Of a DNA stretch of 64,000 nt, positions 11,301 through 24,693 are shown piece by piece. The stretch's first letter is position 1; each line of letters starts with the position of its first letter. The notes under the pieces were generated by a model. It did no database searches and had not been told where the DNA came from. It saw only the letters and a program-made list of their open reading frames with translations. Position numbers and translations under genes: made by a program. Source of the DNA: Echinococcus granulosus (Eukaryota > Platyhelminthes > Cestoda > Cyclophyllidea > Taeniidae); contig NW_020170468.1 of NCBI RefSeq assembly GCF_000524195.1, positions 131,308 to 195,307 of the forward strand, in the 5' to 3' direction.

Positions 11301-14300
11301 TGTCTCATAAAAGCCATTATATCCTCATCCTATTTTCATTCCAATTGCCAGCAGATGTTTGGTTACGTAAAAAAATTCATAAATGTGTAAAAAGGCAATA
11401 GGTGCCTTCAACTTCCCAACGTAGGAGATTAGGAGATTTAAGTGAATGATGTGTTTTGAGGTGGGATTTTTTAGTTCGATTTACCAATTTTGTATCTTCA
11501 AATTTTGTGACTGTGTAAAGGTGGTAATAAATTTCCGCATACTTAATACACCAAGGGTTTTTTTTTGTTTCATGCAAAAAACCATTAAGTGCTATTTTAT
11601 TTTGAGACATCAGCTAACAACACCGAGGCAAACCCAAGGTGATTTACACCTCGTGACCAAAACTTAATTTTCAGAATTAGTCTACTTTCTAAAATAAAAT
11701 GTTAATTTCAGCTAACTTGATGGACTGTTAAAGTAAGCATTCGGTTAAATTTGTTGATTTCTCTCAATGAAACAGACGACATATTTTAATCAAGAACAGC
11801 GGATTTGCCTTCTTGGGGAGTGGTTCCTTCTACTGTCAAAACGATATTAGGCTAAAGTCAACCCAATTTTCCACTTCTTTGCCCGACTAAATTTTTGTAC
11901 CTGTTTTAGTAAAAAGGAGCGGAAGAGGAGATCACGCGGTAGAAACATAAACAGTGAATCTACTTGCAAAACGTATGTGTTTTTGCGTCTACCTCATTTT
12001 TGAGGGGTTTGGAAATAGCAAATTAGAATAGCACTTGGAAGTTAATTAGGAATAAGTTTTCCACAAGACTGGATGCCAAGAAAAAATCTTGGGTAGTTTT
12101 TTGTTTATGATAAACAACTCAAATAGACGCCTACTCCATGTGAAGAATAATAAGGAACGCTGAAAATTAGTCGAGCTATTTAAAAGCCCGTACCTTTCAG
12201 TTTAGCCAAACGATTAAGTAAACCGTTAATTTGAGGAACTCGCAACCATTTAACAAAATGAAGTAATTTGAGTATGGATTAAATTTGTGGACGAAACAGC
12301 AGCAGCTTAATGAAAAGGTCATTCTGGTGGAGTTTAAATGCACTTCTGCGTGGGAGAAATGTTAGGAAAATTACTGCAAAGATGTTTACATGATCTTAAC
12401 GTATCGTATATTTGGTTCCTTTAGCGCACAAATGGACAAATCTTACTCGAACTCTACAGAAGACAGTTTTAACGGTGAACTAAATCGGTATTTTAAATCT
12501 AGGAACTGTAAAATAAGCACTTTCTAAAATATATACTTCACCCCTATAAAGCTATAGACGGCTTAACTCCCACCATATATGACCGCGCTGGTATTTACTA
12601 GTGTGATGTAATTTGATAGCACCATTTTATACCAGGAAGACCCAGTCGAAGAAATACGTGAGTATATCGTTCAGTAGTTTTTCTTGAAAAAATATCTTTT
12701 TATCCCAGCAAATAGTACTGCTGATTGGTTCATAAGGAAACTAATCCATAGCCCAATGAAAATTACACCTTCATTTGTAATAACTTATTCTTACTTGTTA
12801 TCGAATTTATTTTAGAGGGATTTGAATTTAATATTGAAGAACTCTTATCGTGCCAAATGATTTGATAATATGATAGCTTTATATATTGTAATTCAAATGT
12901 ATGGACAAGCAAAACAAATAAAAACACTGTTGCAGGCATTATTTGGTATTCCTTTATCAGATGGTGCATTTGACTCAAAATTATAAAATCAGGAATTTGG
13001 TGGATTTCATTTGCCTAAATTTCCCGTGGAATATAATCCCCTTTGATTTATTAGCAATCTTGTTTGCTTAGGCCATACGCCCACCAATCACGATCAAGCA
13101 GCAGTGATGGGGAACGATACGACGTAAAAGTTCAGTAAGTCTTGTACATAATAGTGGGCTAAATACAAAGCGGCTTTCCATTAATCCTTCTTTCTGTCCA
13201 GACGATCATCATCCATCCAAAGTGTGTTAAGTTCACTTGACTCAGCTGGAGGTCTTCTTCTTGGACGTCACGTTCTTGCCCCGCGGCGCGATCACGGAAA
13301 TCGTCTGTACTTGGGAGTAATTAAAACACAGGTGTGTTCAGTATTGCGACTCTCATAATTTATTGACATTTAGCAAAGGTACCAAAGGGGTGCCTCACAG
13401 TAAACCACATTTAGACGTCAATTTTCTTCGTTTTATCAGGGGTCTCAACGTGTTGCTGGAAATCGGAGATCCATTCTCCTTTCATTGAGTTAATTTTCGA
13501 AAGGGTCGTATTTTTCCAAAGGTATCATGGGTCCAATCTTAGCCCAGAAATGTTATGGTCACAGATAGATCATGGTGTTCTAAAGTGCGAGTTTCACCAG
13601 TGTTATTCAGGTAATGTAGGCTCAAAGGTTTTCCATTTATAACTTCTGATAATCCAACCAAATGATCTCAGTCTCTACAATTAAAAAAAGCAATTTGCTC
13701 GCAGACTGTTGTCAGTGTAACGAATGTCACAAATTGCATTCCGTTGTTTAAATCGGTGAATTGTACAGTCTTACAAGCTAAAACCAATACTACGACAATG
13801 TTCTAAAAAATTATGCAGAATGAGGTCAAATTGAGTATTGTGGCGTTTGTCTCTTGAATATTTTCATCTGTCCGTCTTGTAAAGTTTCTGCTTGAGAACA
13901 GATACTAGTGCGGGTAAAGGTCTAAAAAATGAAAAAGGTGGTTTTGCGACGTTTAATGGTAAAGTAACTCATCAACTTCTTGGCTCTTTGTGCGGACAAT
14001 GTTTGTTGTTTTACTAAATTCTAGTTTCAATTTTGTTGTTTTCACTAAAGGTATTTAGCATGTCTCTAAGTTTGAACAGGTAAAATAATAAAGAATAAAG
14101 AGCTGGCATTAATGATGCATAGAATCAATGGAAGTGAGTCCAATCTTGAGATTCTCAACGTAAAAATGCTCAGGAATTTGCTACTTTTTTGTTTTTCGTA
14201 ATTTTGTAAGGGTGGTGCGGAATAAATTTAGGTAAAGTCATTTGGCGTTATGAAAAGCAATGTAACGGTTGCCATTTGCTTTGTGCTGGAGAAATACTTA

Positions 14301-17300
14301 ATTTGTCACAGGTGCACTGGAATGCCATTAAAGGAAAGCCACTCAAGAGGGGCAGCTTTTATTGTCAGATTGGGGTTTTAAGTAAGTCCAATTTCTCGAA
14401 TCCCAAAAATATTTTGGTTTCTTATTTGCTCGTTCCTCCTCTCAAAAATATCTTTGTCTGCTTCTGTCATTTTTAAAATTAAAAACCTACAAATATTCAT
14501 ATCAAATCGCCTCCTATTTAGACAAAGCTTCTCGCCGCGTTTAAAAAGACAATAAAAGTCAGTAAATTCTAATTATTTTCCTCTTTAGGAAGGGTTGGTT
14601 GTACATGATATGGTACAAATATTATTTGTTCCATGTAAGTGCTAGTCGAATTTTAGTATTTAGCTCTTCTCTGAGAAGGTTGAAGTGGAATCAGATGCAT
14701 TTATTTAACACTTAATGTAACACTAAGCTATTGTTATTAGACTGACGAATACCACAAACATATGGGTCCATTAGGGATGAGAAAGAAAAATAAATTAAGA
14801 GCAGTATCTATTTGCATATCTGATAACTAATTGATACTTTAACTTTAAAAAAATTTATTGACTAAAATATCGGAAACTTATTTTACAACAAATTTATGGT
14901 TCCTTAGAGAGAGGTATTGTGTATTGTGAAAAAACCACAGTTTTTGAAGGAAAGTGGGTGGCTGAAAAAAACCCATAGCGCAAGTTTTGAGATACATCGT
15001 ACGACACTATAACGTTCTTTCCAGGAACGTTTGACGTGTCGCATACCGTGCTCCCCTCATTCACGAAATCTGCGAAAATTTTTGTTACTAAAGAGCTCAA
15101 TAGGAAGGAAACCCTAGTTGGAGAAGCGCAATATTTTGGCATTTGTAATCGCACTGCGTTATTAAACTGACACGTCTTAAATCTACAATCGTGTAAACTA
15201 ATCATGGCATTGGAGTTATCTCTGACGTTATTTTAGATAAATAAGTGTTTATTTAAATGTGATAAATGCTTCCATATAAACTTTTGTGGAATGTCCCCCC
15301 TTAATCTACCCAATTCCAGGGATGATAAAACTTGGGCTGTAATTATGGACGGTTAGGGTAAAGTCATCTTTTATTAAACCCATAACTAGCAGTCTAAAAT
15401 TAGCGTCGCCGTTATCTCTACTGCAGTCGAAGTAACTTTTTTTGTTCTACATTTTAGTTTGTTTTTTGAATCGAAGAGTTTGGTGGTAAATATATGAGGA
15501 CTTAAAGTACTGCTTCAACCTCATTAAAAACTTCCAAACAAGTCTGCACAACAGCATCTTTGGTTATTATATTTATTCCTTCTTTTGAAAGATTTATAAC
15601 TTCTAAGCCATTCTACTTCTGTGCAGGCTAGGTTCCACTAACTATTGAGCAAGGTACTTTTAATTAGGTCGTAAATTCAAGACCACTTAAAGGCGCTAAC
15701 CCAGAACGCATATCTGGAGTTTTCAGTTTAACTTTCCCCACTGTAGGACTTTTCATTTGCTAATTATAGTTAAATTCAACAAAGGAGGACTGTACTTATG
15801 TCCAAAGGGTATGAAGACTTTCTTAAACTCCAAGAAATTTGTTCATCTACCCAAGCCACCTGATCTTCTCATGTAGTGCTCCTCGATGATGTTATAAGAA
15901 CTTTCATCACTTCAGCTAAAAACTTTTACTTTGTTCATCCCCGTGTTTTCTTCACGTACTTCGTGTTCATTTCTAGGTCGATACATTGCTTCGGTCCAGT
16001 ATCATTAGGGCTAGTTTTATTCGAATAAATATGAAGTGTTAACTAATAAATTCTTAACAGTAGGATCTAATTAACCTCTAGTATTGCCTCACCCAAACGT
16101 GCTTCTATTTTTTCTTCAGAAAAGGAGTAAGCGCTTTGGAGTAGTCTTCTGCATTCCCTACGCTGGTCACGGAGGAGAGGAGAGCTTGGAATACTGCATG
16201 CAGGAGGTGGAGATTGACGACATCTTTTCCTACACCGACCTTTATCGCCATGCGGTGTGCGAGAAGGACGACGTTCTTGTACCGGCATGCCTTCTCCAAC
16301 CTCGTGATGGTGACGGAACGCGCCCAGAGGCCCCGGTAGACCCTCCCTATGCCGGTCAACCCTATGTCCTCGCCGTAGTCTATAAGGGCTTCGAACCTCG
16401 CTCTTCCCGTGCGTCTCTCTTCCCTTAATGGTTATTTGATGCCCTTCTGACCTCAAAAATTGGTTACTGATGCGTCATCTAAAAAAATAAAAAAGCAGGT
16501 AATGTCATACCTGAAATGTTGGGTTTATAAAAGGTCAGAGGCTTTTTAAAGGAACAGAAACTAGATTTACTTCCCACCTAGCTACCTACTACATTTAAAA
16601 ACCTATCCAAGTGGTTAGCTGGTACCTGTAAAACTTTGACACAACAGATGATATCAGTACCGTTGAGCAATCCCAGGACAGCGTACCTTACTCCGACAGC
16701 GGTGATGACAACTTGACCTCCAGCATACTCTGTTGTAAGTCCAAATAGCTAGTAATCACTAGGCAAAGTCCAGGCCGTCATGTGCAAGCGATGCAACGAA
16801 CAGTATAGGGTTGTCATAGCACCTAACGTGGACTAAGTTTAAAATATGGCGGATTCTATTGAAGTATTGTCTTCATCATTCCTCCAGAAATCCCACAACA
16901 GCTTATGAATAAATTATCAAGATTCAGGCATCCTGTCACCACATTGGGATTGAAGTCTTTTGTGGATAACTACTACACCGTTTCAAGTGCTTGCTTCAAC
17001 TGGTGCCCACTGTCTTGATTAACGGTAAATGGACTGGCATGCAACGTACCTCACCTATTAATACTCATAATAGACCACATTTGCCACTTACTAACTCGTG
17101 TGATACAGTCAGGGTAGCATCACTTAGCATGCATGGAACATTAAACTTCCTGGCTGGACTTGAACATGTTTCGGAGGGAGACAGGTTAACCGTATTTGGT
17201 ACTATTCCTCCCTACCATTTTACATGGTCTTCGAGTCCTACTCTTTTTGGGTGCTTTCCCGTCTTAATTCTCCATTGTCACGTACGCAATGGTAGAGTGC

Positions 17301-20300
17301 TCTGTCGACGACTGTTTTATTGCTTGCTAATGGCGCATCTTGAAGGCGAGAAATAATACAGATGAGTAAGTAATATTAGTGACCATTTTTTAGTTAGTTA
17401 CAATAATTAGGGATCTCGCATGCATTTAATCGTCCTTGTTTCACTGCTGCTGCTACTCTGTTAATCTATTTTACTGATCTATTTATCAAGGCACTAATTC
17501 GGCAAATTCCTGCAAATGATTACCTCTTTAACGAGCATATTAAATGAAATTTAGAAGGTTTATTCTAATTAGTAGATTATAAACCTTGTGGGATCTCAAA
17601 ATGAGAAAGATTACATGCTCTTGATTTTCAAGACATATGTACGTATATTTTAATACTAGTTTTTTTCAGATTTGTGAGAATAGCCCAAATCCCATTAGCT
17701 GAATATCTTTTAGTTGTTCAACCTACCCATTTTGTTACTAACGTTTGTCCTCAGAACTGATACAGGGTTAATGGGCTCTGACGATTTCTAAAGTTTTGGA
17801 GAAACATGGCCTTGGACCAGACATTTAATTTAATAATCGGGCTTTAACTGCAAGTTCACACATTTTAATACCATTGCGTAATTGGTAATTGTTTTATAGA
17901 CTTAGAAAATTAATTGAACCAATGTATTCACCTAATATGAAGTTAGTGCTGACAAAATGACGAACCCCAAAGGTAATTATATTCAAATAGTAAGCGAGAA
18001 GTTTGTTTACGGTCATTAAACTCACGAAAATAAACCACGCAGTGTATATGGTCTGGGACTGTTATCCACGCTGTGAAAGCGATAAAGTTGTAATGAAAGC
18101 CTAAAAATCATCACTTAGAGTGGCAAGGTTAAAAGTTATTATTACCAAAGAACACCTACTCATATTTCAACGGTTGACAGTTTGGTGCATCTGCTATTAA
18201 CATCTTTTTAAGAAAACTGCACTAACTGTTCAAGTCAAGTTGGTCTATTGCTTAGGGAGGATCGGATTACCAAGACGTAAGACGGCCTCACTAGTGGTGA
18301 AAGTAGCAGGAGGTGAGCGACCGCGTCTTTGTGCAATTCCTGTAAGGTGCGCTCTGTGGATCCCGGAGAAGCAGGCGCATATGCTTTACAGTCAGAACTG
18401 CCATTTCTACGACCAAAAGCCGACCAGGAAACGCGACTTGAGCCCATTCCATGAGGAACACGAGTCCCTGTGCATGCATGGCGGACCCAACTCGCCTAGT
18501 CATCGTACCGACAACGGTGATGCCGACAGCCAGCACTCGTACAAGAGCTCGGATCTCTTCCGTAGATCCGTGGACAGTGCAGAGTCTGGCTCGCCTTCGG
18601 ATGTTCGCCAGAGAAATCGTTCTTTGGGAGCAAGAAGTCATGCAGGTAATGCGGGCGTGGGAGAATTGAGAGCGTGTCCTATTACTAATAGCTGGCGCAC
18701 ATTTCGCGAAAAAGTTTAGATACAGGTAACCTGGTTGAGGTTCAGTGGTGATAGCTTGCACATGTAATAGTGTGCAGTGGTGAAGTTTTTAACGTGAACG
18801 AAGGTATAGTTCCTGAGGTTATTCGTATCTACAAAAAAACTGCAAGCACAGGACGCACGTCTCCTGGATCACTCAGGGTTAAGTCGCTTAAATGACGCCA
18901 AGGTTTCAAAGAGGCCCATACGTCTGTATGTCATTGAAGAACCCAGTAGTGGTGGTTTCGTTCCCAGCCCACACCATAGTAGCCACTCCTGCAAACTTTT
19001 AATTCAGCAAGCTGAGCGCCCGATCCTGGACACTAGATTGGCGCATAATCTGTCACTTAATTGTACAGAATATGTGCAAATCCCTCTGAGGAGACGACCG
19101 ATGTGGTCATTCGCGAATATGAGCGTTTACGATTTTAGAGAAAATCAGTGCTATTTTCGCTCCTGACCGTCAAAGTTGGCTGCTCCAAGATAGTTCAGCC
19201 ATACTAGTCCAATCAAACTTTTTCAGGTGCTAGTAAACTACCAGGATAAGTGTATAAATGCAGCAGGGTGCCATGTGAGAAAATTAATCCAGTTTGTCCA
19301 TCACAAAATGCGTTCCACTCAAAACCCCCGGTTCGATTTTAACATCTCCGGTAAATGCATATCACAGCGACTTTATTAATTTCATGCTAATCAATTGGAC
19401 GAATGGCGCGCATTTACAGCCTGTTTACGAATTCCAATGTTCACTTTAGAAGAGAAGCACTTGAAGTTCACTTTGCACCAGAAAAAGGCTCGATTAAAAA
19501 CGCCCTTTTCTAAGCATAATTGCCATTTGTTTTTTGGAAATGATATCTCGTACTTTTCGGAAGACTTACGGTTGCTAAAGTACAATTGTGTACAAACCGT
19601 ATAGTTACCTGGACCCTACATGTACAGCAAAACAAATGTCATTGTTCCCCTATCAAATAACTCTTCCAAACGCTGGGTGGTTGAAGCACGTTAACGAATT
19701 TGCTAGTACGGTTAATAACGTTTTTGCAAGATAAATAGTCCCAAAACATGCCACCTAACAGTAAATCATGTTATGAATAATCACTAACTGTTTCTTTTAT
19801 TGACCACTGGATACATCCTTACGTGAAGCAGACGAGCTTACTAACAACCTCCCAGCGAAGATAGGCATCCCTCAGCTCTGAGCCGTACATTTACAAACTG
19901 TAAATGGGGATGATAGTTTGCCTTACAGAAATAAGTTTTCCTGATGGATGACTTAAATCACTGTCAAACGTTAAGTAGTTTGTTGCTTGAGAAGAGAATT
20001 GAACCCTGTGTCTCTTATGCAAGTCCTGAATTTTATCATAAATCATTTACGGTTTAATGGGATCAATTTCGACCGTCCTCGTCAACTGTTCCAAAATTCC
20101 AGACCAGATAGGCCCTTTTCGGGAACTTTTTATAAGTTAAGCTGTGAAATATACATACGCTAAAATAAATAGACCAAATAGTCACCGCTCTTTAAAATGA
20201 TACAGTGAACTAACATCCTCTGAGCATTTACCAGTTTGAAATTTTTGTTACATTTTGTGACATTTCAAGGGGAGTTATCCGCATTCCGAAATCAGCTCAT

Positions 20301-21634
20301 GCTTCCAATGTCGATTGTTCAAATCGGTGCAGCCTTTTGTTTGTACTCATAAAATTTTGTAATGATTTGTCAATAAATTATGCGAGTTATTAATTCTTCG
20401 TCCAAAATACCAACATCTCTCTTATTAACAATTCAGTGTATTATTCCACTATTATCATCGTTGCTAATTTTCTGCAAATGAATGAAATAATTTGATAACT
20501 AATGCAGTGGAGGCAGAATCAAATCAGTCCAATTATTCAGTCTTTACTTGTTAGATAAAAGCAGCTCTCCACAAAGTAGACAGAAGGTTCAAGGCCTTGC
20601 TAAAGACAGGCATTTCCTAAAGCCAAAATACTAAGGATGCATGCTTTCAATAACTGGTAGGGAATGCTTAACGTTCCTCTTTCGGGAAAAGACATGACCC
20701 ACCGCAGTAATAATACCTCAATGGGGAAAATATTTTTGTCTTGAGATACCGAGAGCAACAATTCGGACGGATTTTCAGCATTGGAGAAGCGCTCTCAAAG
20801 CTCCAGTCGATGTTCAGAAAACAGTAATTCCATCACCAAACGCCCCATTTGGCAGTATTGGGGTCGGGCTCAAATTCCAGATCTTCTGGACCCTCCTAGC
20901 CACGAGCCCTACATTCCAATGCAAGTCTTTGGACCCACCGCTCTAGTTAACTCTCAGCGTGAGTTCTGAGACTGGGTGGTGATTTTATGGAGGTTTTGCT
21001 AAAGCTTGCAGACTTCTAGGAGTTCTTAAACACTTGCCCTCAGTTACAGTTCTTAAAAATTATTATTCTTGGAGCTAAGTGGCCAGAACAGTTTGTGCTT
21101 TCACTGGGGGAAGCTGTTCAAACTGACACTTTCGAAAATGCATATTATTAATTGTGCTTGCCTACAGCTGGTAACGAATGGCCAGCAGCTCATTTCGCAG
21201 TGGTGAACCGCTCTGTCGACAGCATGACTGCGCAAAATGACTCAACACGCGTTTACGAGGCCATGCGTCAAATTCAGAACTCACCTGCAGTGCCCAAGTC
21301 AACCGATATTTCGTGAGTTTCCGCAGGTTTATGTGATAGCGTTCACGTAAAAACGCCTCGGAAATTTCCATGTTCTGCTTTTTCACAGGGTTAACTTATT
21401 AATGCTACTTCTCATCGCAGTGTAACTCGAAGCCAACCGAATACGAGTAAAGATGGTGGTTTCGGAAGTTTCCTCCACAAATCGCCATTTAGAAACGAGG
21501 ACAGGCTGGCAAGTGCCTCACTTCGAGATCTGTACCGCCGGAACTTGTTGAAGAATCGCAAGGAGACCAAAACGAATTCTGCCTGTGACCTCAACAGACA
21601 CCACTCCATCACCAAATCAGTTAGGAGTCAGTGA
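5378..21634 (+). CDS. VWA-like plus DUF4537-like protein (C11orf16/VWA3B type), 5' end missing
   Basis: Fourteen phase-consistent exons: 5378-5713, 6034-6193, 8554-8722, 9071-9130, 9260-9319, 9507-9557, 11910-11972, 13072-13134, 13202-13331, 16120-16408, 18256-18645, 20779-20958, 21168-21312, 21421-21634. They sum to 2310 nt (769 aa plus TGA). Exon 1 looks like a von Willebrand A core: SVVFCTDASEKRNKIK, then FNIVFFS. The metal-site pattern DxSxS is incomplete (D-A-S-E-K). Exons 4-8 give a Ser/Arg/Lys-rich linker. Exons 9-11 carry a DUF4537-like pattern: LGRHVLAPRRDHGNRLYLGV, FSYTDLYRHAV, KDDVLVP, then CALWIP. The C-terminus is polar and ends KSVRSQ. Weak points are the 5' exons, the acceptor at 6033, and the GTGCGT donors after 8722 and 16408. 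The function is unknown. Family assignment rests on remembered patterns, so it is moderate. Confidence 0.6.
9071..13134 (+). other. Cluster of five small phase-locked exons encoding a Ser/Arg-rich linker
   Basis: Exons of 60, 60, 51, 63 and 63 nt (9071-9130, 9260-9319, 9507-9557, 11910-11972, 13072-13134) all begin with one base completing a codon and end with two bases of the next. Any of them can therefore be skipped without a frameshift. Exons 9071 and 11910 both end in S-x-C-K followed by an AC|GTATG junction. Exons 9260, 9507 and 13072 all carry SQ and SRS-like pieces. This suggests duplication of an exon pair. Confidence 0.55.
18800..19140 (+). repeat. Dispersed repeat, copy 2
   Basis: Homologous by eye to 2400-2760. 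It shares the core GGTTTCGTTCCCAGCCCA (18954-18971), a TTTTAATTCAG block, a TTGGCGCATAATCTGT block that parallels TTGACGCAAAATCTGT in copy 1, and an end reading GAGCGTTTACGATTTT. It lies in the intron between exons 18256-18645 and 20779-20958 of the VWA/DUF4537 gene. No coding capacity is visible. Confidence 0.6.
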
Positions 21635-22575
21635 AGTGAATAGATTAATCACGCGCCCACTTGTAGCACTCCCCTTCATCTTCTATTGCCACAGTTTGCT
21701 TTAGTCTCTGGCACAACCATATACTCTCTCGCACACAGGCAAGCATCTATGCACAGTTCAAATGTTCCTCCAGATATGTTGGTATATTTTGGCACACTTA
21801 TTTTCAAATCCGCTGCAAAAACTGAAACTATTCTTTCAGGGCCTAACTTTGAATAAGCAACTTTGGTGTCATCATTTGCGTTTTCGCAATGGTTAAACAT
21901 TTTTTTCGTTCCAGAATTTTGAATTTAAGGGCACAATTATCCTCTTTCGTCAGGAAATCCCCGGAGGCCGTTTTTCTAGCCAGTACGATACGTTTTTTTG
22001 AGATGAAGGAATTCTGCATTTCATGAATGAAAGTGCTTTTCATCTAAAATTACCCAAACCTTTGTTTCCGCTAGTCGCACAAAATATGCGTCGATCCCCA
22101 AAAAGGTAATTTAGCACCCACGTGGCCATAGCAACATTGAATGGCCGTGTCCTATATTTGGAAGGCCACCAATTCTAAAGGAAGCCCACTTCTGTACATT
22201 GTATCTCACTTCATCTACAAAACTACAGTCAAACTCCCCATTGGCTCTATGGAGAAAAAAAGTGGAACATTGCCTTTAACGCCTGGATTCACTTTAGCGA
22301 TTTGATGAAAAGGAGGATAAAAAAAACAACCATCGTGGCTCTGTCGTTTTATGCTCCAATAGAATAACGTCGTATTCATCTACATGGGTCGTAATTTAGT
22401 GAAACTACTACCGGTGGAATTAAAGCCGCCTGGATTAGCAGTACCTACCAAATAAAAGCAATAAGTACGTAGTACGCTACTGATATCGTTGCAAGCAGCA
22501 GCTGGTGTCCACGTCAAACAAATTACTTGATAAGATTCAAAGGCAATAAAAAGAAAGTAATTAGAAAGAAAAAGC
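21635..22575. other. Convergent intergenic region, no gene seen
   Basis: This lies between the stop of the VWA/DUF4537 gene (plus) and the stop of SLC66A2 (minus). It should contain both 3' UTRs. Open frames here are short, without paired splice signals or familiar motifs. Confidence 0.4.
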
Positions 22576-24693
22576 TCAGGTGTCGAGGTGGATGTGCGAG
22601 TGCCTTTTCCTATAAGCTAAAAATTGGAAGAAAATAGCGATATCAAATGCCATTTGAATGCATCCGCAGACGGGAAATTGGACAGGTGCTTTGGAGAGGA
22701 AAAAGTAGATGGTCTTGAAGAGGTCACCCATAGTCCACATCAGTACCATTTCTAAACTAAAAAGAACATAGCAGAATCATGGCTTTCATTTGCATCATTC
22801 TTAGAAACCATGAAGTTTAGACATTCAGCATTCGTTAGAAATCGACACCTGTAGCACCTCATTGGAATTATGTAAGGTGGACTGGAATTTTGTGCAAGGA
22901 AAAGGCAAAAACACATTTCGAGGAGATGAAATCGCATTTGTTTTCTTACATGGTTGCTCGCAACGGTTACAAACATACCAATATTTGGCTAGTACATGAA
23001 AAACTTCGACATAGAGGGAGTTGTTGGCGCGGCTAAAACACCCTAAAAATGTCTGCTTCACTTCCCCATCGGTACTGGTTTTCCGTGTGTGATAACCGCC
23101 CAAAATTGAGCATGGTCATGCTCGTGAATGATCGTCTACACCACTCCCTCAGGAAGACTTGTAATAGTGTCTTGTGAAACTGCACAACAGGCTATGGGTC
23201 AATCTGGTGTCCGAGACCGAGTACTACACGTCACGAATTAGATGTTTGCTGCAATTATAGCTGCGCTCTAGGCTGGGAACAGAATCATCACGGCCGAAAT
23301 CACCAATAATGTACTGCTGGGCGGCTGAGCCTCCTATCACCGCACTGTGAATGATCTCCTTCTCCAGATGTGAATATCTTCGGATGTTATACCTTTATTC
23401 ATAAGAGGCCTCACCATCACATGCTATTGCATGCATGTACTACCACCACTGTCTACCGTCTTCAATAGCATTGGTCCACGAAGTGTAGGTAGCTGCGGGT
23501 GGTATCGTCAGAGTAAAATGAATTATAAGCACAGAGCATGCATTTGGCTTGTAAGTACGTCCAAAAATACGTTTATTCTAAACAGTTCGGGTAAAGATGG
23601 GAACATCAGTAAAGGATCGCGTCATCTTCTAGATAGGCCAGCTGGAAATATCAATGAAACAAGAGGCAGGAATGAAACTACCCCATGAGCATGAAATGCA
23701 TTTTAACGGGCCATCCTAGAAAATAAAACACTGCGGGAGACCATAACTATGGCAAATTATGATGAGTCTAAAACAGTAATTAAAGGTTGCACAATTAACG
23801 CAAAGTACTAAGATGGGGAACAGTAATTGTCCGCACCTCATACCAACCGTAGAAGAATGTCGGTAGTTCCGCAGAAATTGAGGAAGAGCGAGTAGGGACT
23901 CTGTGAGGAGAGAAAAGAATCCGATTGTCTGAACGAAGAAGTAGGATGAACTGAATGCAAAACAAGGTACGCCGAAGACCACAGAGAAGAGGATGACGAA
24001 CTTTACATAACTTTCGTAGTCACTCCAATGCCAGAAATACCTCCAGTCAAGATCTGTGAAAATACAAATTTACAGATAGGAGGGAGAGCGACTATAGATT
24101 TAATATAAGAAAGCAACGCTCACCGGAGAATACATGTTCGCCACCGTCACAGGGGGGCATTTGCCGATACTTAACCCAAACGTACATCATAAACATCATC
24201 GTAAAAACCATAAGAAAGGCTTGAAGGAGGAGGGGTGTAGGGAAAGGCTGACCAAACCTATCAAAGAGAAGTCAGATGTTTGCTTTATTTTTTTGCGACT
24301 AATTATAAAAAATGATTTAACAGTGCATTTCATCATATCAGCGTAAAACTGCCATAGTTTACTAGTGACTTGGCTGCAGATTCACTTAGAATAAGTCATC
24401 AAGGCTTTGAAATAGCCTGCTTAAAAAGAGACAACTTGGCGTCAAACGAAATGTGAAGTATCAGAATCAAAGGCATACAAGTGATGCACACTAAAGCAGA
24501 CTAACCAGAATCCGATCCTCAGAAGATTGGCGATTGTGAGAGTCAGGCAGACGTAAGGCGAAAGTCCGTCTGAATTTTTAAGGCGCTTTATTTCCAAATA
24601 TTGCGGAAGGTAAGGAATAGCACCACCGAAGATTACAAAGAATGGCAGCAATCCCTTTGACATATCCAAAAGTGCCCAGCCGAGATTGAGCAT
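22576..24693 (-). CDS. SLC66A2: SLC66A2 (PQLC1), PQ-loop membrane transporter
   Basis: Four exons: 24693-24506, 24257-24124, 24053-23837, 22756-22576. All phases join, giving 239 aa (human about 271). SLC66 proteins are seven-helix PQ-loop carriers of endolysosomal or Golgi membranes; the substrate of SLC66A2 is not settled. The first PQ loop is FGGAIPYLPQYLEIKR followed by NSDGLSPYVCL. The second is ESLLALPQFLRNYR followed by HSSTVGM. Between them is a WRYFWHWSDY segment matching the human RHFWQWSSF region. The last exon, starting SLEMVLMWTMGDLFKTIYF, matches the human KMVLMWTSGDAFKTAYF. The start is the ATG at 24691-24693. An AG directly precedes it, which may mark a 5' UTR or leader splice site. 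The long third intron holds a repeat copy. Confidence 0.92.
23100..23440 (-). repeat. Dispersed repeat, copy 3 (inverted)
   Basis: This is the reverse complement of the family seen at 2400-2760. Matching pieces are GGCTGAGCCTCCTAT at 23322-23336 against the complement of ATAGGACCCTCAGCC in copy 1, and CTGGGAACAGAATCATCA against the complement of the GTTCCCAG core. The left end CGTGAATGATCGTCTACACC matches the complement of the copy 2 right end. It lies in the third intron of SLC66A2. Confidence 0.55.

Noticed and set aside
16991..17356. 121-codon plus-strand frame inside the VWA/DUF4537 gene
   Set aside because: No domain is seen, and the flanking exons (16120-16408 and 18256-18645) already join in phase without it.
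18291..18761. 156-codon hydrophobic frame on the minus strand
   Set aside because: It lacks a usable acceptor. The plus strand has an acceptor at 18255, a donor after 18645, and phase agreement on both sides.
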